A stretch of DNA of 64,000 nucleotides from NCBI RefSeq assembly GCF_021462225.1, contig NC_061797.1:40264147-40328146 (forward strand). The letters are read 5' to 3'. Positions 47,332 to 58,246 of this stretch are shown here, piece by piece. The stretch's first letter is position 1; each line of letters starts with the position of its first letter. Under the pieces are notes generated by a model, which worked only from the letters and a program-made list of their open reading frames with translations, was not told the DNA's origin and ran no database searches. The DNA is from Girardinichthys multiradiatus. Lineage: Eukaryota; Chordata; Actinopteri; Cyprinodontiformes; Goodeidae. The position numbers and the translations under genes were made by a program.

Positions 47332-47887
47332 TGTGTTAATGGCATAAATATATTTTACTATTATGAGTTACTTAATGTTAATTAAACACCTCAAATTTGG
47401 ATATTACTTATCAACAAGCTTAGCTGTAGCACATCTGTTTTTCATCTGGTTTTACTTTGTAGTTATTTAAAATGCATGGTTCAAAAACCACTGGCCCTTG
47501 TTATACAAACACTGGTTTGTGTAACAAGTTTTTGTTTTGTTGCAAATTATGACAAACGTCTCTGCTTGAAAACAGTGAATGCATTTGCTTTATGGGACAA
47601 AACCTCAGCCTTCAAAATAAACAGCTCATATTTACTGCATCTACTTCCCAGTGCCTCCTTTGATTAGCTCAAGAGACCTTTGTTATGTATTTCAGCTGCA
47701 GCAATCCAAAGGCAACTACTGGATTTAGATGGAGATAGAAAACAAGACACCATGAAGAATTGGCTGACCCTCCCCAGTTCTCAGTGCCCTCTCTGCCCAC
47801 ATCGCAAAGATATGAGGGCACTCTGACATACTTCTGAGGCATTTTTTGGTTGTTGTGTGTAGATAAACACCACCACCCCCACGAAAG
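47332..47887. other. Non-coding, nothing recognised
   Basis: AT-rich unique DNA. The only frames are short or created by the adjoining CA repeat. Confidence 0.52.

Positions 47888-47915
<28 letters not shown>
47888..47915. repeat. (CA)14 microsatellite
   Basis: Uninterrupted CA run. It generates the CVCVCV frames on the opposite strand. Confidence 0.97.
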
Positions 47916-47919
<4 letters not shown>

Positions 47920-48289
47920 ATAGAGAACGTTTTAGGTTTTCTTGTACACATAAAATAAAGCTAAAAAACTAGATATTTAAAGTGATAATCTGAAAAAGTG
48001 GACTTTTTAAAATTACAAAACCAATTAGTTTATAGACTTTGGTCCCTTGGTTTAGATATTTAGGTTGTTGTGATAAGGACCATGGGAGAGATAAACCTTT
48101 CTCTAGTCATAGCAGAGCTGCTGTCGTACTGTTTTGTCGAAGTATCACACATAAAGCATGCAGGAGTACTTAGTTTGCATGTTGAATTCTATCCCCAAGT
48201 ATCACAAACTGTGGTACAAGTACCACTGGGTGTACCTGTGTTTGTCATTGAGTTGAAGAAACTAACAAAGCTACAACACTCCTGAACTA
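47916..48289. other. Non-coding, nothing recognised
   Basis: AT-rich unique DNA leading into a Tc1 relic. The frame at 48070-48285 lacks supporting motifs. Confidence 0.5.
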
Positions 48290-48507
48290 ATGCTACTGTG
48301 TCAGCCATCTTCCCCATGATTGTGTAGGCCATAACTATGCTTCTGTGTTCAAAACCATTTTTTTTGTTGGGCTTAATCATAGTCATCAAAATAACATAAA
48401 TAAATGCTTATAATAGATCAATCTGTGTAATATTTATTCATATAAATCTCACTTTTTAAATTGATTTTCTAAAATAAATAAACTTTTTAGTGGTATTTAA
48501 ATATAAT
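48290..48507 (-). mobile_element. Tc1-like relic, target of a Rex3 insertion
   Basis: CAGCCATCTTCCCCATGATT (48302-48321) and GTAGGCC recall the antisense start region of the Tc1 family seen at 28553-30810. AATCTGTGTAATATTTATTC and AATCTCACTTTTTAAATTGA further right recall its terminal region (compare ACTGATATATTTTAAATG at 29857 in complement). It is interrupted at its right side by the Rex3 copy. Moderate confidence, since divergence is high. Confidence 0.45.
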
Positions 48508-48519
48508 GGGATGCACAAG

Positions 48520-50078
48520 GATCTCCTCAATCTTGCCATCATGCATTCCCTGGTGGAAACAGGCTGGGGACTCGGGGTTGGACTCTTTCATCACCCGGGC
48601 TGAAGTCACCGAGGTGCTTAAAAAGCTCCGCGGTGGCAGGGCTTCGGGGTTGGATGAGATCCGCCCTGAGTGCCTCAAGTCTTTGGATGTTGTGGAGCTG
48701 TCATGGTTGAAACGCCTCTTCAACATTGCGTGGCGGACGGGGATAGTGCCTTTGGATTGGCAGACTGGGGTGGTGGTCCCCCTACATAAGAAGGGTGACC
48801 GGAGGGTGTGTTCCAACTACAGGGGGATCACACTCCTCAGCCTCCCTGGTAAGGCCTACGCCAGGGTATTGGAGAGGAGAGTCCGGCCGACCGTCGAACC
48901 CCAGCTTCAGGAGGAGCAGTGTGGTTTTCGTCCCGGCCGTGGAACACTGGACCAGCTCTATACCCTCTACAGGGTACTCGAGGGTTCATGGGAGTTTGCC
49001 CAACCGGTACACATGTGTTTTGTGGACCTGGAGAGTATGGAATCGGGGGCCCTTTACTAGGGGCCATCCGGTCTCTGTACAAGCGGAGCAGGAGTTTGGT
49101 TCGCATTGCCGGCACTAAGTCGGACCTGTTCCCGGTGCATGTTGGACTCCTGCAGGGCTGCCCTTTGTCACCGGTCCTGTTCATAACTTATGGACAGGAT
49201 TTCTAGGCGCAGCCAAGGGCCGGAGGGGGTCTGGTTTGGGGACCAGAGGATTTCGTCTCTGCTTTTTGCAGATGACGTGGTCCTGCTGGCCCCCTCTAGC
49301 CAAGACCTAAAGCATGCACTGGGGCGGTTCGTAGCCGAGTGTGAAGCGGCTGGGCTGAAGATCAGCTCCTCCAAGTCCGAGGCCATGGTTCTCGACCGGA
49401 AAAGGGTGGCTTGTCCTCTTCAGGTCGGAGGGGAGTTTCTGCCTCAAGTGGAGGAGTTTAAGTATCTCGGGGTCTTGTTCACGAGTGAGGGAAGAATGGA
49501 GCGGGAGATCGACAGACAGATTGGTGCGGCTGCCACAGTAATGGGGGCGCTGTGCCGGTCCGTTGTTGTGAAAAGAGAGCTGAGCCGAAAAGCGATGCTC
49601 TCGATTTACCGGTCGGTCTACGTTCCTACCCTCACCTATGGCCATGTACTTTGGGTCATGACCGAAAGAACGAGATCCCGGATACAAGCGGCTGGAATGA
49701 GCTTCCTCCGTAGGGTGGCCGGGCACTCCCTTAGAGATAGGGTGAGGAGCTCAGCCATCCGGGAGGGGCTCGGAGTAGAGCCGCTGCTCCTCCACATCGA
49801 GAGGAGCCAGTTGAGGTGGCTCGGGCATCTATATCGGATGCCTCCTGGACGCCTTCCTCGGGAGGTGTTCCAGGCACGTCCCACCGGGAGGAGGCCCAGG
49901 GGACGACCCAGGACACGCTGGAGGGACTATGTCTCTCGGCTGGCATGGGAACGCCTTGGGCTCCCCCCGGAGGAGCTGGAGGAGGTGTCTGGGGAGAGGG
50001 ACGTCTGGGCGTCTCTGCTGAGTCTGCTGCCCCTGCGACCCGGTCCCGGATAAAGCGGAAGACGACGAGTACGAGTAC
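48520..50078 (+). mobile_element. Rex3 (RTE clade) LINE, 5'-truncated copy
   Basis: Flanked by the exact 12-bp duplication GGGATGCACAAG (48508-48519 and 50079-50090). It begins at the point equivalent to about 56660 of the full-length copy, so roughly the last half is present. By eye it is about 95 percent identical to that copy. Differences include a 2-base loss near 48565, a 49-base loss near 49034 and a 2-base loss near 49188. The 3' end GGATAAAGCGGAAGACGACG plus AGTACGAGTAC carries an extra A and a diverged tail. Confidence 0.96.
48560..50053 (+). pseudogene. Rex3 reverse transcriptase, truncated and frame-broken
   Basis: Starting at [20 protein letters not shown] the frame includes [32 protein letters not shown] and CFVDLES, then breaks where 49 bases (motif A after VDLE) are missing. 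The shifted frame contains [12 protein letters not shown]. Two missing bases near 49188 restore the original frame, which then reads [19 protein letters not shown] and continues uninterrupted to the stop at 50051-50053. Catalytic FADD is intact but the product would be defective. The endonuclease is wholly absent. Confidence 0.93.
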
Positions 50079-50090
50079 GGGATGCACAAG

Positions 50091-50654
50091 TATTTATTTA
50101 CTTACTTTGAATAAACCGATTGTGGCCAGTCGTTGGGAGGTTTGTTTAATTGACAAATTAGAGTAAAAGCAGAATAATACACCTAATGTAAATGTACAAA
50201 ACAGGCAACGTGGAATATATAAACATTTTAAATCCCCCAACTAGTTTTTTTGCCTCTTATAGTTTTAGTCTTTTACAAATCGCATCGTGAAGTGTAGCAA
50301 CATGTTCACTTACACAAGCTGTATAGTACATTGAGTTGTGGACATAAGGTAATACATAGCAACAGAAGTGCAAAAAAAGGTTAATTACAGGAACAATTTG
50401 TGTTTTAAATGCATGATAGCCATGTTGAATGTTGATGTCTTGATTGGTAAGAATTTATCATCCATTTTTATCAGCCATTTTTCTAGTTTTGAACTTGGAA
50501 AATCAGACTTTTGGGTACAAAACAAGCACATAATAAAAAAAAAAAGAACTGACACAATCATGCAGTGGAATGAATAATAATGTTTACTTCATTTTTCCTT
50601 ATTACTGGAGAAGTTTCAGTCCTGTTATATAGGTCTTTTCAGATGTTAGTCATT
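50091..50654. other. Non-coding, nothing recognised
   Basis: AT-rich sequence, part of which may continue the old Tc1 relic that Rex3 hit. Poly-A run at 50536-50547. Confidence 0.5.
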
Positions 50655-50965
50655 TTTTCAATTCTGTTCAGTTCAATTTATAGTTTAACTATGCAACACC
50701 AACTCACAGCAAACAACAAAGAGGTCCTTTTTCATGTCCAGAAAAATATAATCAGATCAAAGCTACACAATCCATCCATTCTAATTTGAATACAATTATT
50801 ATACAATGCAGTCAAATTCAGTTTTTACCTATTGGTAAAAAGACATGTATTTGATGAAGTCCAGCCAATTGCATTGAGTCGCTCACTTTGCAGCAATTCC
50901 TCTTCCTGAGCAAGCATGCAGCAACAGTGGTAAGGAATGTCTCCCTTTTAACAGGAAAAGCCTTA
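50655..50965 (-). mobile_element. L2-like LINE 3' UTR relic, minus strand
   Basis: TTCAATTCTGTTCAGTTCAA (50657) corresponds to the tail of the LINE at 28608-29808 in reverse. GCAGCAATTCCTCTTCCTGA, GCAAGCATGCAGCAACAGTG and CTCCCTTTTAACAGGAAAA (50890-50959) match 29475-29600 of that LINE in complement. Diverged and partial. Confidence 0.6.
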
Positions 50966-53900
50966 AGCTGAGCTCCGCTCAGTAGTTCAGTAGTGCATTA
51001 GGGTTTACTGAGGTAGTACTTGTTATAAAATGTTTGGAAACCATTATTCTGTACTGTACATATAAAACTTCTTGAGAATTAGTTAATGTCTGTTTCACCT
51101 GAAGCACCTGGTCAAGATGTAGAACATGATGAATGCCAACAAAAGTGTTAGAAAATGTTGTAGCTATAAAGGAAATTCTCCAGAACTTATGACAGTTGGA
51201 TAGGAATATCTGTTTGCATTTTATACATTTACAGGACATTGTGCAATTGACTGCAGCTCTGTACCTATTGGTCAGTTAAAGGTTGATTTATCAATAGCAA
51301 AGGTAGCTCAACTTGACAAACTCCTGCTGCTTTTTCTGTGATGTCCACAAGTTTATCAAGAGCTGATGAATTCCCAGCTTTGCCACTGATAATTGCTTCT
51401 TCTTTAGTGCCTTCCCAACACTAAAACAATGGCCTGTGGCAGATAGGTAATAATTTAGAGAGATGAGTTTTTCACAGTGGTAGATAACGGCATTTACTGC
51501 ATTCGTTCGTGTATGTAAGCAGGTTTGGATACTTTGGCTGTGCACATACATTTGTGGAAAACTCAAGAAGGGCTCTATTACTTCTGTTGCAGGGTATCGC
51601 CTCACTCCTATCTTTTTTAATTATTTATTTCACGAACAGCATATATTTATTTTGTTGGGGGGTTACTGGGGCATGAATAAGCGTGTGTCACGGCCTTTTT
51701 CACAATCCCTTATGAGCAAATCCCACCCCCAGCCCTGCCTTGCCCCCAGCAGGCCCAGCTCAGAGTTCTTCTGATAGCCATGAAGGGATTTGGGCTGGAT
51801 GGGCAGACCCTGACTGGGCTGATTGCTTTGAATGGCAATGGCTAAAGCTGCCTTTGAAAGCAGGGGCGTTGATGAGCGCCTCCTCGGAAGAGCCTGTGTA
51901 GTCACTGCCTCTGGGAGGGACCCTCACTAATACCCCAGCATAAAATACAGAGCGGGAGGCAGGGATCACCATTTACCCGCAGCTATAAGCGCTCGCACAC
52001 ACACACATATACACAATATACATGCACACAACCACTTACTTAGGCAACAACAGGGAAGTACTTTAAGTAAACTTTTGGACTTTTGCTTATGTTCCTTACT
52101 TGTTGATGTGTCTGTCATTCAAACTATGAAGTGATAAATGCAGCTTTCTGGAAAGCTGTAAAGTTTTCATGTTCCTGTAGGTCATCATTCAGTGGAAGAA
52201 CAACATGCCAGACATCTTTATATGCGTGCTGAAGGTTAGTAGATAATAAGCTCTGTGCAGCTTGCAAAGGCATGGAAGGAGGATTCACAGAAGGCGTATG
52301 TGGGCTCACTTGTTGGCTCGCTGTTTCACCTTGTCCTTTTGCTCCTATAAAACACCTTGAACATGAGAGAAGACAAATTACAGCTCTAGACACAGGTGTC
52401 TTTATGCGCTTTTGTCTCTCAGCAGGTCCCCGGGGTACACTGCATGTGTTCCACAGGGCTGGCTGTGACATGGGAGCTGTCACTGGTGGAAACTCTCAGG
52501 TCCAGGCTGCTCCTCTGAGCAGGGTGGCCTTCTCGTTTTGATGGCCTGTCCCCCTGAGCAAGGAGAACTGAACTCAGGACAGGTCTGCACCCAGCATTCC
52601 TGACCTCTGGCCCAAAACTCAGTTCACCCTTGACTTTGCTATCACCTAAGTCATGGGAAAATGCACATCCACCATCAGCATCCTTGGTGATTAACATGAA
52701 AGCAGAGCCTGCACACCTCCAAACTCATGGTGATTTGTGCAAGTTAAGGCATGAAGACATCAGTGTTTTTGACTACCTGTCTTTGACTACCTGTCTTTAC
52801 TGTGTTAATACATATAGACGGATTCCATGGTAACTGTTACTGAAGTCAGTAAACTTTGTGGCAGCGTCAGCGACTTTTGGAAATCTTCTTGTCTTTCACA
52901 GACGTTTGAACGGCTGCAGGCGAAACAAACACAATTTGTGTGAAAGAGTGAAAGAAAGAAGAAGAAAAGAAGTAGCAGTAAATTACAGATAAATGACAGA
53001 TAGAGAGCAGCCCATCTTGTGACGCCATCAGTGTGGAATGAAGGCTTGTTTTGTATAAGGTAACCCTCTGACAGATCCATGATGTGGTTGAAGGTGAGTG
53101 GAAGGAAAAGGGTAGGGTACCAAAAGGATTCTAAGCAATGAGCAGCTTCTGGTGACGTGTGCCTAGGTGTCTTTTCAACTGCAGTTCATAATTTTTCATG
53201 CTGATGTCTCCCCTGTTTCCTTTTCAAAATAAATCCTCCGTTGGTTTTTGCAACTCTGGCCTTCTTTTATTTCAGAGGTTTGTTTTTGAAAAGGCCGCTA
53301 TTATAGCCAAATGGTTTCTGTGCTTTTCTAAACACGGCAAGGCATTAGGCTGAGCTCCGGTTTCAGGGCCTGGCTCCTAATGAGAGACCCAATCAAACAG
53401 AAGGAAAACACAGATCAGCCCCACTACACCAGACCCAACTTGTGGTTTACCATAACCGCACTCCTCAAGTGCACTCCCTCTCTTTGCCCTCATTTTAGTA
53501 TTCCCTTTCCCCTCCCTCGACCTCCTGCCACGACTTTCTTTACATTTACAACCAAACTTGATCAAAGTTGACAGTGGAGTGGCTCTGTTCTGCTCTGATC
53601 TGAAAGTAAATAGATTAACACAGGGGCCAAAATCTGAGCTGATGGTTTGTGTGGATTACACACATGGTGCTAGAATACTTAGTTTCACATCATTTTAGTA
53701 AAGATTTTTCTCTTTAGTCATAAACACAGATCATGAATCGCAGCATAGCAAACCTAAGATGCGATGTAGGTAAAGGAGGGATTAGTAGATTAGCACAGAT
53801 AATTTTAAAGCAGAGAAATGTTAATATTGCATTCTTTCCTATGTTGTCATTAAATAGTTAACATATTGTCTTCACCTCTCACATGCTGCACTGTAAACTG

Positions 53901-54184
53901 ACTTGTTTGGCTGTGAGACAGTGCACCACAACATATTAACAGTAGTTTTACCAAATGCTTCTTTTAAATGTTTTTGTCTTTAGGTACTATCAATACTCCA
54001 TGTACATGTGTAAAAAGCATTAAATAAATGAATCTTTTTGTTTTAGTTTCATAATCTCACACAGAAACATTTGGAAAAATCTTGCTTTCAATGTTAGTAC
54101 ATTTATACAATTAGAAAAAAAACATTTATTCCAGTAAAGACAGTTAATTAAAGTATTTTTGTATAAAAAGGAAGTGAGACAGAG
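50966..54184. other. Mostly unique non-coding DNA
   Basis: 50995-51050 repeats the hAT-like end seen at 15157-15195 (GGTAGTACTTGTTATAAAAT). The rest is unique. Frames at 51291-51605 (104 codons, minus) and 52124-52697 (both strands) lack any recognisable family feature. A tandem duplication of TTTGACTACCTGTC occurs at 52767-52796. Confidence 0.43.
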
Positions 54185-54490
54185 GCCCGATTTCCCTAAC
54201 GTTTGGGAACAAGGCTACAAGACCCATGTTTTCTCACTAGCATGGTAAAGAGGTTGAAAAATATCTTAAAAAATTTAACGGATGTTAGACAACTGCTGCA
54301 AAGAGTTGCAACTTAAAGTCCCAAGGTCTCCACAACAACCATCAGACACTATCTACATACCAACTGGATGTTGTGAGGTAACCTAGGAAAAAAGGCCTTT
54401 GCTGTTCTACCACTATAAACATAAATGTGGGGTTTTAAAAATGTATCTGGGACTTTAACTGGAACCATTTGCTATGGTCAGAAAGTAATG
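54185..54490 (+). mobile_element. Decayed Tc1-like fragment
   Basis: AAGGTCTCCACAACAACCAT (54322), AAGGCCTTTGCTGTTCTACC (54393) and GGGACTTTAACTGGAACCAT followed by TATGGTCAGA (54449-54481) resemble parts of a Tc1-like transposase gene upstream of its first catalytic Asp. It shares these pieces with 390-745. It stops exactly where the SDE motif should follow. No ends seen. Confidence 0.45.
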
Positions 54491-54639
54491 TATGTGTTAG
54501 AACATTGCAAAGTACTACCAGTGATAATATCTACTGTTAATTGTATAGTCACTTGACCTTCGAATAACACAACAGAATCAACACACAAGAAAAAACTCTC
54601 CCTTTAAGCTAAATTTGTCTGTTTCTTGTGAATTTGTAT

Positions 54640-55038
54640 ACTTCGGTGAGTGGAGTAGCCAGAAATTGTACTCAAATAAGAGTAGCTGGTTCAAGATGAT
54701 ATTACTCTAGTCGAAATAAAAACTTTGGTGCAGTGCAACTACTCATAGAAGTACATTTTGTTCAAAAAGTTATCCTGGCTTTCTTCCACAGTCCAAAAAC
54801 ATGGCTGTTAGGTCTCTCTAAATTGTCCTTAGGTCTGTATGGTTGTTTGTCCTGTGTGTCTCTGTGTTGCCCTGCGAAGGACTGACAACCTGTCCAGGGT
54901 GTACCCCGCCCCTCACCCGTATACCGCTGGAGATAGGCACCAGCTCTCCCGCGACCCAGTATGGAAGAAGCATGTATAGAATGGATGGATGGATAGAAGT
55001 TACTTGAGTAAATGCAACTAGTTAATTACCCACCTCTG
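54640..55038. mobile_element. hAT-like MITE, split by a SINE
   Basis: The left part GGTGAGTGGAGTAGCCAGAA, TTGTACTCAAATAAGAGTAG and the right end TAATTACCCACCTCTG (55023-55038) match my memory of a very common fish hAT MITE whose ends read CAGAGGTGGGTA and which is full of ACTC-AGTA motifs. The SINE at 54773-54996 lies inside. A possible further remnant (AGTACTCAAATTAAAGG) lies at 58298-58314 beyond Rex3. Confidence 0.6.
54773..54996 (+). mobile_element. 5'-truncated SINE with (ATGG)n tail
   Basis: It starts in the body at CTTCCACAGTCCAAAAACAT, lacks the tRNA-like head, and runs through CTGTCCAGGGTGTACCCCGC to GCGACCCAGTATGGAAGAAG and a tail ATGGATGGATGG. AAGTTA at 54767-54772 and 54997-55002 is the likely target duplication. 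The tail unit differs from the TGAC units of the other copies, suggesting a different subfamily. Confidence 0.85.
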
Positions 55039-55075
55039 ATAATGATCCTAAACATATGAACAAATTTATATGGAA

Positions 55076-55087
55076 GAGTGCATCAAT
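55076..55087. repeat. Left target-site duplication of Rex3
   Basis: GAGTGCATCAAT, identical to 58267-58278. It marks the left boundary of the element and shows that the ATG at 55070 lies in flanking DNA. Confidence 0.97.
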
Positions 55088-55138
55088 GGGACCCCGGCTC
55101 CGCCGTACCGTCGCCCAGTACGGCGGAGCCGGGGTCCC
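55088..55138. repeat. 21-bp perfect inverted repeat at the Rex3 5' terminus
   Basis: The arm GGGACCCCGGCTCCGCCGTA+C at 55088-55108 pairs exactly with 55118-55138 across a 9-base spacer (CGTCGCCCA). The hairpin occupies the first base of the element. In RNA it would form a very stable stem of about 80 percent G-C pairs. Confidence 0.97.
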
Positions 55139-55336
55139 ACCCTGGAGCCAGGCCTGGGGTCGGGACTCGTCGGAGAGCGCCTGGTGGCCGGGTTGCTCCT
55201 CGCGGGACCCGGCCGAACGAGAGACGCGAGGCCATCCTCCAGTGGGCCCACCACCTGCAGGGGGAACCGTGAGGGACCGGTGCAAAGAGGATTGGGTGGC
55301 GGACGAAGGTGGAGACCTCAACGGCCCGATCCCCGG

Positions 55337-58246
55337 ATGCTTAGGCTGGCTCTAGGGACGTGGAATGTCACCTCGCTGGGGGGGAAGGAGTCTGAGCTTG
55401 TGCGGGAGGTCGAGAGATATCGACTAGAAATAGTCGGGCTCGCCTCCACGCACAGCGTGGGCTCTGGAACCCATCTCCTTGAGAGGGGTTGGACTCTTTT
55501 CTACTCTGGAGTGGCCCACGGGGAGAGGCGGCGGGCTGGTGTGGGTTTGCTTGTTGCCCCCCAGCTCAGCCGTCTCGTGTTGGGGTTTACCCCAGTGGAT
55601 GAGAGGGTTGTATCCCTGCGCCTTCGGGTTGGGGAGAGGTCTCTGACTATCATTTCAGCCTACGGGCCGAGTGGTAGTGCAGAGTACCCTGCCTTCTTGG
55701 CGTCCCTGTCGGGGGTGCTGGATAGTGCCCCTCCCGGGGACTCCATTATTCTGCTGGGGGACTTCAACGCCCACGTGGGGAACGACAGTGACACCTGGAG
55801 AGGCGTGATCGGGAGGAATGGCCTCCCAGATCTGAATCCGAGTGGTGTTTTGTTATTGGACTTCTGCGCTAGTCACGGATTGTCCATAACGAACACCATG
55901 TTCAAACATAAGGGTGTCCATCAGTGCACTTGGCACCAGGACACCCTAGGCAGGAGGTCGATGATCGACTTTGTTGTCGTATCATCAGACCTTCGGCCGC
56001 ATGTTTTGGACACTCGGGTGAAGAGAGGGGCTGAGCTGTCCACTGATCATCACCTGGTGGTGAGTTGGATCCGCTGGAGGAGGAGAAAGCCGGACAGACT
56101 CGGCAGGCCCAAGCGCATAGTGAGGGTCTGCTGGGAACGCCTGGCGGAGCCCTCGGCCAGGGATGTATTCAACTCCCACCTCCGGGAGAGCTTCGACCAG
56201 ATCCCGGGGGATGTTGGAGACATAGACTCAGAGTGGACCATGTTCTCTGCATCTATTGTCGATGCTGCTGCCCATAGCTGCGGCCGTAAGGTCTGCGGTG
56301 CCTGTCGTGGCGGCAATCCCAGAACCCGGTGGTGGACACCGGCAGTAAGGGATGCTGTTAAGCTGAAGAAGGAGTCCTATCGGCTGTGGTTGGCTTGTGG
56401 GACTCCTGAGGCGGCTGACGGGTACCGTGAGGCCAAGCGTGCTGCGGCCCGGGCTGTGGCAGAGGCAAAAACTCGGGCCTGGGAAGAGTTCGGTGAGGCC
56501 ATGGAGAAGGACTACCGGTTGGCCTCGAAGCGATTCTGGCAAACCGTCCGACGCCTCAGGAGGGGGAAGCAGTGCTCTGCCAACACTGTTTATAGTGGGG
56601 GCGGGAGACTGCTGACCTCGACTGAGGACATTATCGGGCGGTGGAAGGAGTACTTCGAGGATCTCCTCAATCCTGCCATCACGCATTCCGTGGTGGAAAC
56701 AGAGGCTGGGGACTCGGGGTTGGACTCTTTCATCACCCAGGCTGAAGTCACCGAGGTGGTTAAAAAGCTCCGCGGTGGCAAGGCTTCGGGGGTGGATGAG
56801 ATCCGCCCTGAGTACCTCAAGTCTCTGGATGTTGTAGGGCTGTCATGGTTGACACGCCTCTTCAACATTGCGTGGCGGTCGGGGATAGTGCCTCTGGACT
56901 GGCAGACTGGGGTGGTGGTCCCCCTTTATAAGAAGGGGGACCGGAGGGTGTGTTCCAACTACAGGGGGATCACACTCCTCAGCCTCCCTGGTAAGGCCTA
57001 CGCCAGGGTATTGGAGAGGAGAGTCCGACCGATAGTCGAACCTCGGCTTCAGGAGGAACAGTGTGGTTTTCGTCCCAGCCGTGGAACACTGGACCAGCTC
57101 TATACCCTCTACAGGGTGCTCGAGGGTTCATGGGAGTTTGCCCAACCGGTTCACATGTGTTTTGTGGACCTGGAGAAGGCATTAGACTGTGTCCCTCGTG
57201 ATGCCCTGTGGGGGGTGCTCCAGGAGTATGGAATCGGGGGCCCTTTATTAGGGGCCATCCGGTCCCTGTACGAGCGGAGCAGGAGTTTGGTCCGCATTGC
57301 CGGCACTAAGTCGGACCTGTTCCCAGTGCATGTTGGACTCCGGCAGGGCTGCCCTTTGTCGCCGGTCCTGTTCATAACTTTTATGGACAGGATTTCTAGG
57401 CGCAGCCAAGGGCCGGAGGGGGTCTGGTTTGGGGACCAGTGGATTTCGTCTCTTCTTTTTGCGGATGACGTGGTCCTGCTGGCCCCCTCTAGCCAAGACC
57501 TACAGCATGCGCTGTGGCGGTTCGCAGCCGAGTGTGAAGCGGCTGGGATGAGGATCAGCTCCTCCAAGTCCGAGGCCATGGTACTCGACCGGAAAAGGGT
57601 GGCTTGTCCTCTTCAGGTTGGAGGGGAGTTCCTGCCTCAAGTGGAGGAGTTTAAGTATCTCGGGGTCTTGTTCACGAGTGAGGGAAGAATGGAGCGGGAG
57701 ATCGACAGACGGATCGGTGCAGCTGCCACAGTAATGGGGGCGCTGTGCCGGTCCATTGTGGTGAAGAGAGAGCTGAGCCGAAAAGCAAAGCTCTCAATTT
57801 ACTGGTCGGTCTACGTTCCTACCCTCACCTATGGCCATGAACTTTGGGTCATGACCGAAAGAACGAGATCACGGATACAAGCGGCTGAAATGAGCTTCCT
57901 CCGTAGGGTGGCCGGGCACTCCCTTAGAGATAGGGTGAGGAGCTCGGCCATCCGGGAGGGGCTCGGAGTAGAGCCGCTGCTCCTCCACATCGAGAGGAGC
58001 CAGTTGAGGTGGCTCGGGCATCTATACCGGATGCCTCCTGGACGCCTTCCTCGGGAGGTGTTCCAGGCACGTCCCACCGGGAGGAGGCCCAGGGGACGGC
58101 CCAGGACACGCTGGAGGGACTATGTCTCTCGGCTGGCCTGGGAACGCCTTGGGCTCCCCCTGGAGGAACTGGAGGAGGTGTCTGGAGAGAGGGACGTCTG
58201 GGCGTCTCTGCTGAGTCTGCTGCCCCCGCGACCCGGTCCTGGATAA
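55337..58246 (+). CDS. Rex3 endonuclease-reverse transcriptase, intact frame
   Basis: I place the start at the ATG at 55337 (969 codons). The frame is also open upstream through the 5' end, but the ATG at 55070 lies in host flank. Endonuclease landmarks: TWN at residues 8-10, [11 protein letters not shown] with D142 and N144, STDHH with D237 and H238. Where many apurinic-type endonucleases have QETH, this reads LASTH. Reverse transcriptase: [21 protein letters not shown], motif [10 protein letters not shown] (D611), [13 protein letters not shown] and FADD (D710, D711). A C-terminal region with [15 protein letters not shown] and [15 protein letters not shown] follows. The enzyme nicks target DNA and reverse-transcribes the element RNA (and perhaps SINE RNA) in the nucleus. 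No stop or frameshift is seen, so activity is possible but unproven. Confidence 0.93.
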   Translation: MLRLALGTWNVTSLGGKESELVREVERYRLEIVGLASTHSVGSGTHLLERGWTLFYSGVAHGERRRAGVGLLVAPQLSRLVLGFTPVDERVVSLRLRVGERSLTIISAYGPSGSAEYPAFLASLSGVLDSAPPGDSIILLGDFNAHVGNDSDTWRGVIGRNGLPDLNPSGVLLLDFCASHGLSITNTMFKHKGVHQCTWHQDTLGRRSMIDFVVVSSDLRPHVLDTRVKRGAELSTDHHLVVSWIRWRRRKPDRLGRPKRIVRVCWERLAEPSARDVFNSHLRESFDQIPGDVGDIDSEWTMFSASIVDAAAHSCGRKVCGACRGGNPRTRWWTPAVRDAVKLKKESYRLWLACGTPEAADGYREAKRAAARAVAEAKTRAWEEFGEAMEKDYRLASKRFWQTVRRLRRGKQCSANTVYSGGGRLLTSTEDIIGRWKEYFEDLLNPAITHSVVETEAGDSGLDSFITQAEVTEVVKKLRGGKASGVDEIRPEYLKSLDVVGLSWLTRLFNIAWRSGIVPLDWQTGVVVPLYKKGDRRVCSNYRGITLLSLPGKAYARVLERRVRPIVEPRLQEEQCGFRPSRGTLDQLYTLYRVLEGSWEFAQPVHMCFVDLEKALDCVPRDALWGVLQEYGIGGPLLGAIRSLYERSRSLVRIAGTKSDLFPVHVGLRQGCPLSPVLFITFMDRISRRSQGPEGVWFGDQWISSLLFADDVVLLAPSSQDLQHALWRFAAECEAAGMRISSSKSEAMVLDRKRVACPLQVGGEFLPQVEEFKYLGVLFTSEGRMEREIDRRIGAAATVMGALCRSIVVKRELSRKAKLSIYWSVYVPTLTYGHELWVMTERTRSRIQAAEMSFLRRVAGHSLRDRVRSSAIREGLGVEPLLLHIERSQLRWLGHLYRMPPGRLPREVFQARPTGRRPRGRPRTRWRDYVSRLAWERLGLPLEELEEVSGERDVWASLLSLLPPRPGPG

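Noticed and set aside
55070..55336. ATG at 55070 as the start of the Rex3 protein
   Set aside because: It lies in host DNA before the target duplication at 55076-55087. The frame is open there by chance, and the element itself starts at 55088.
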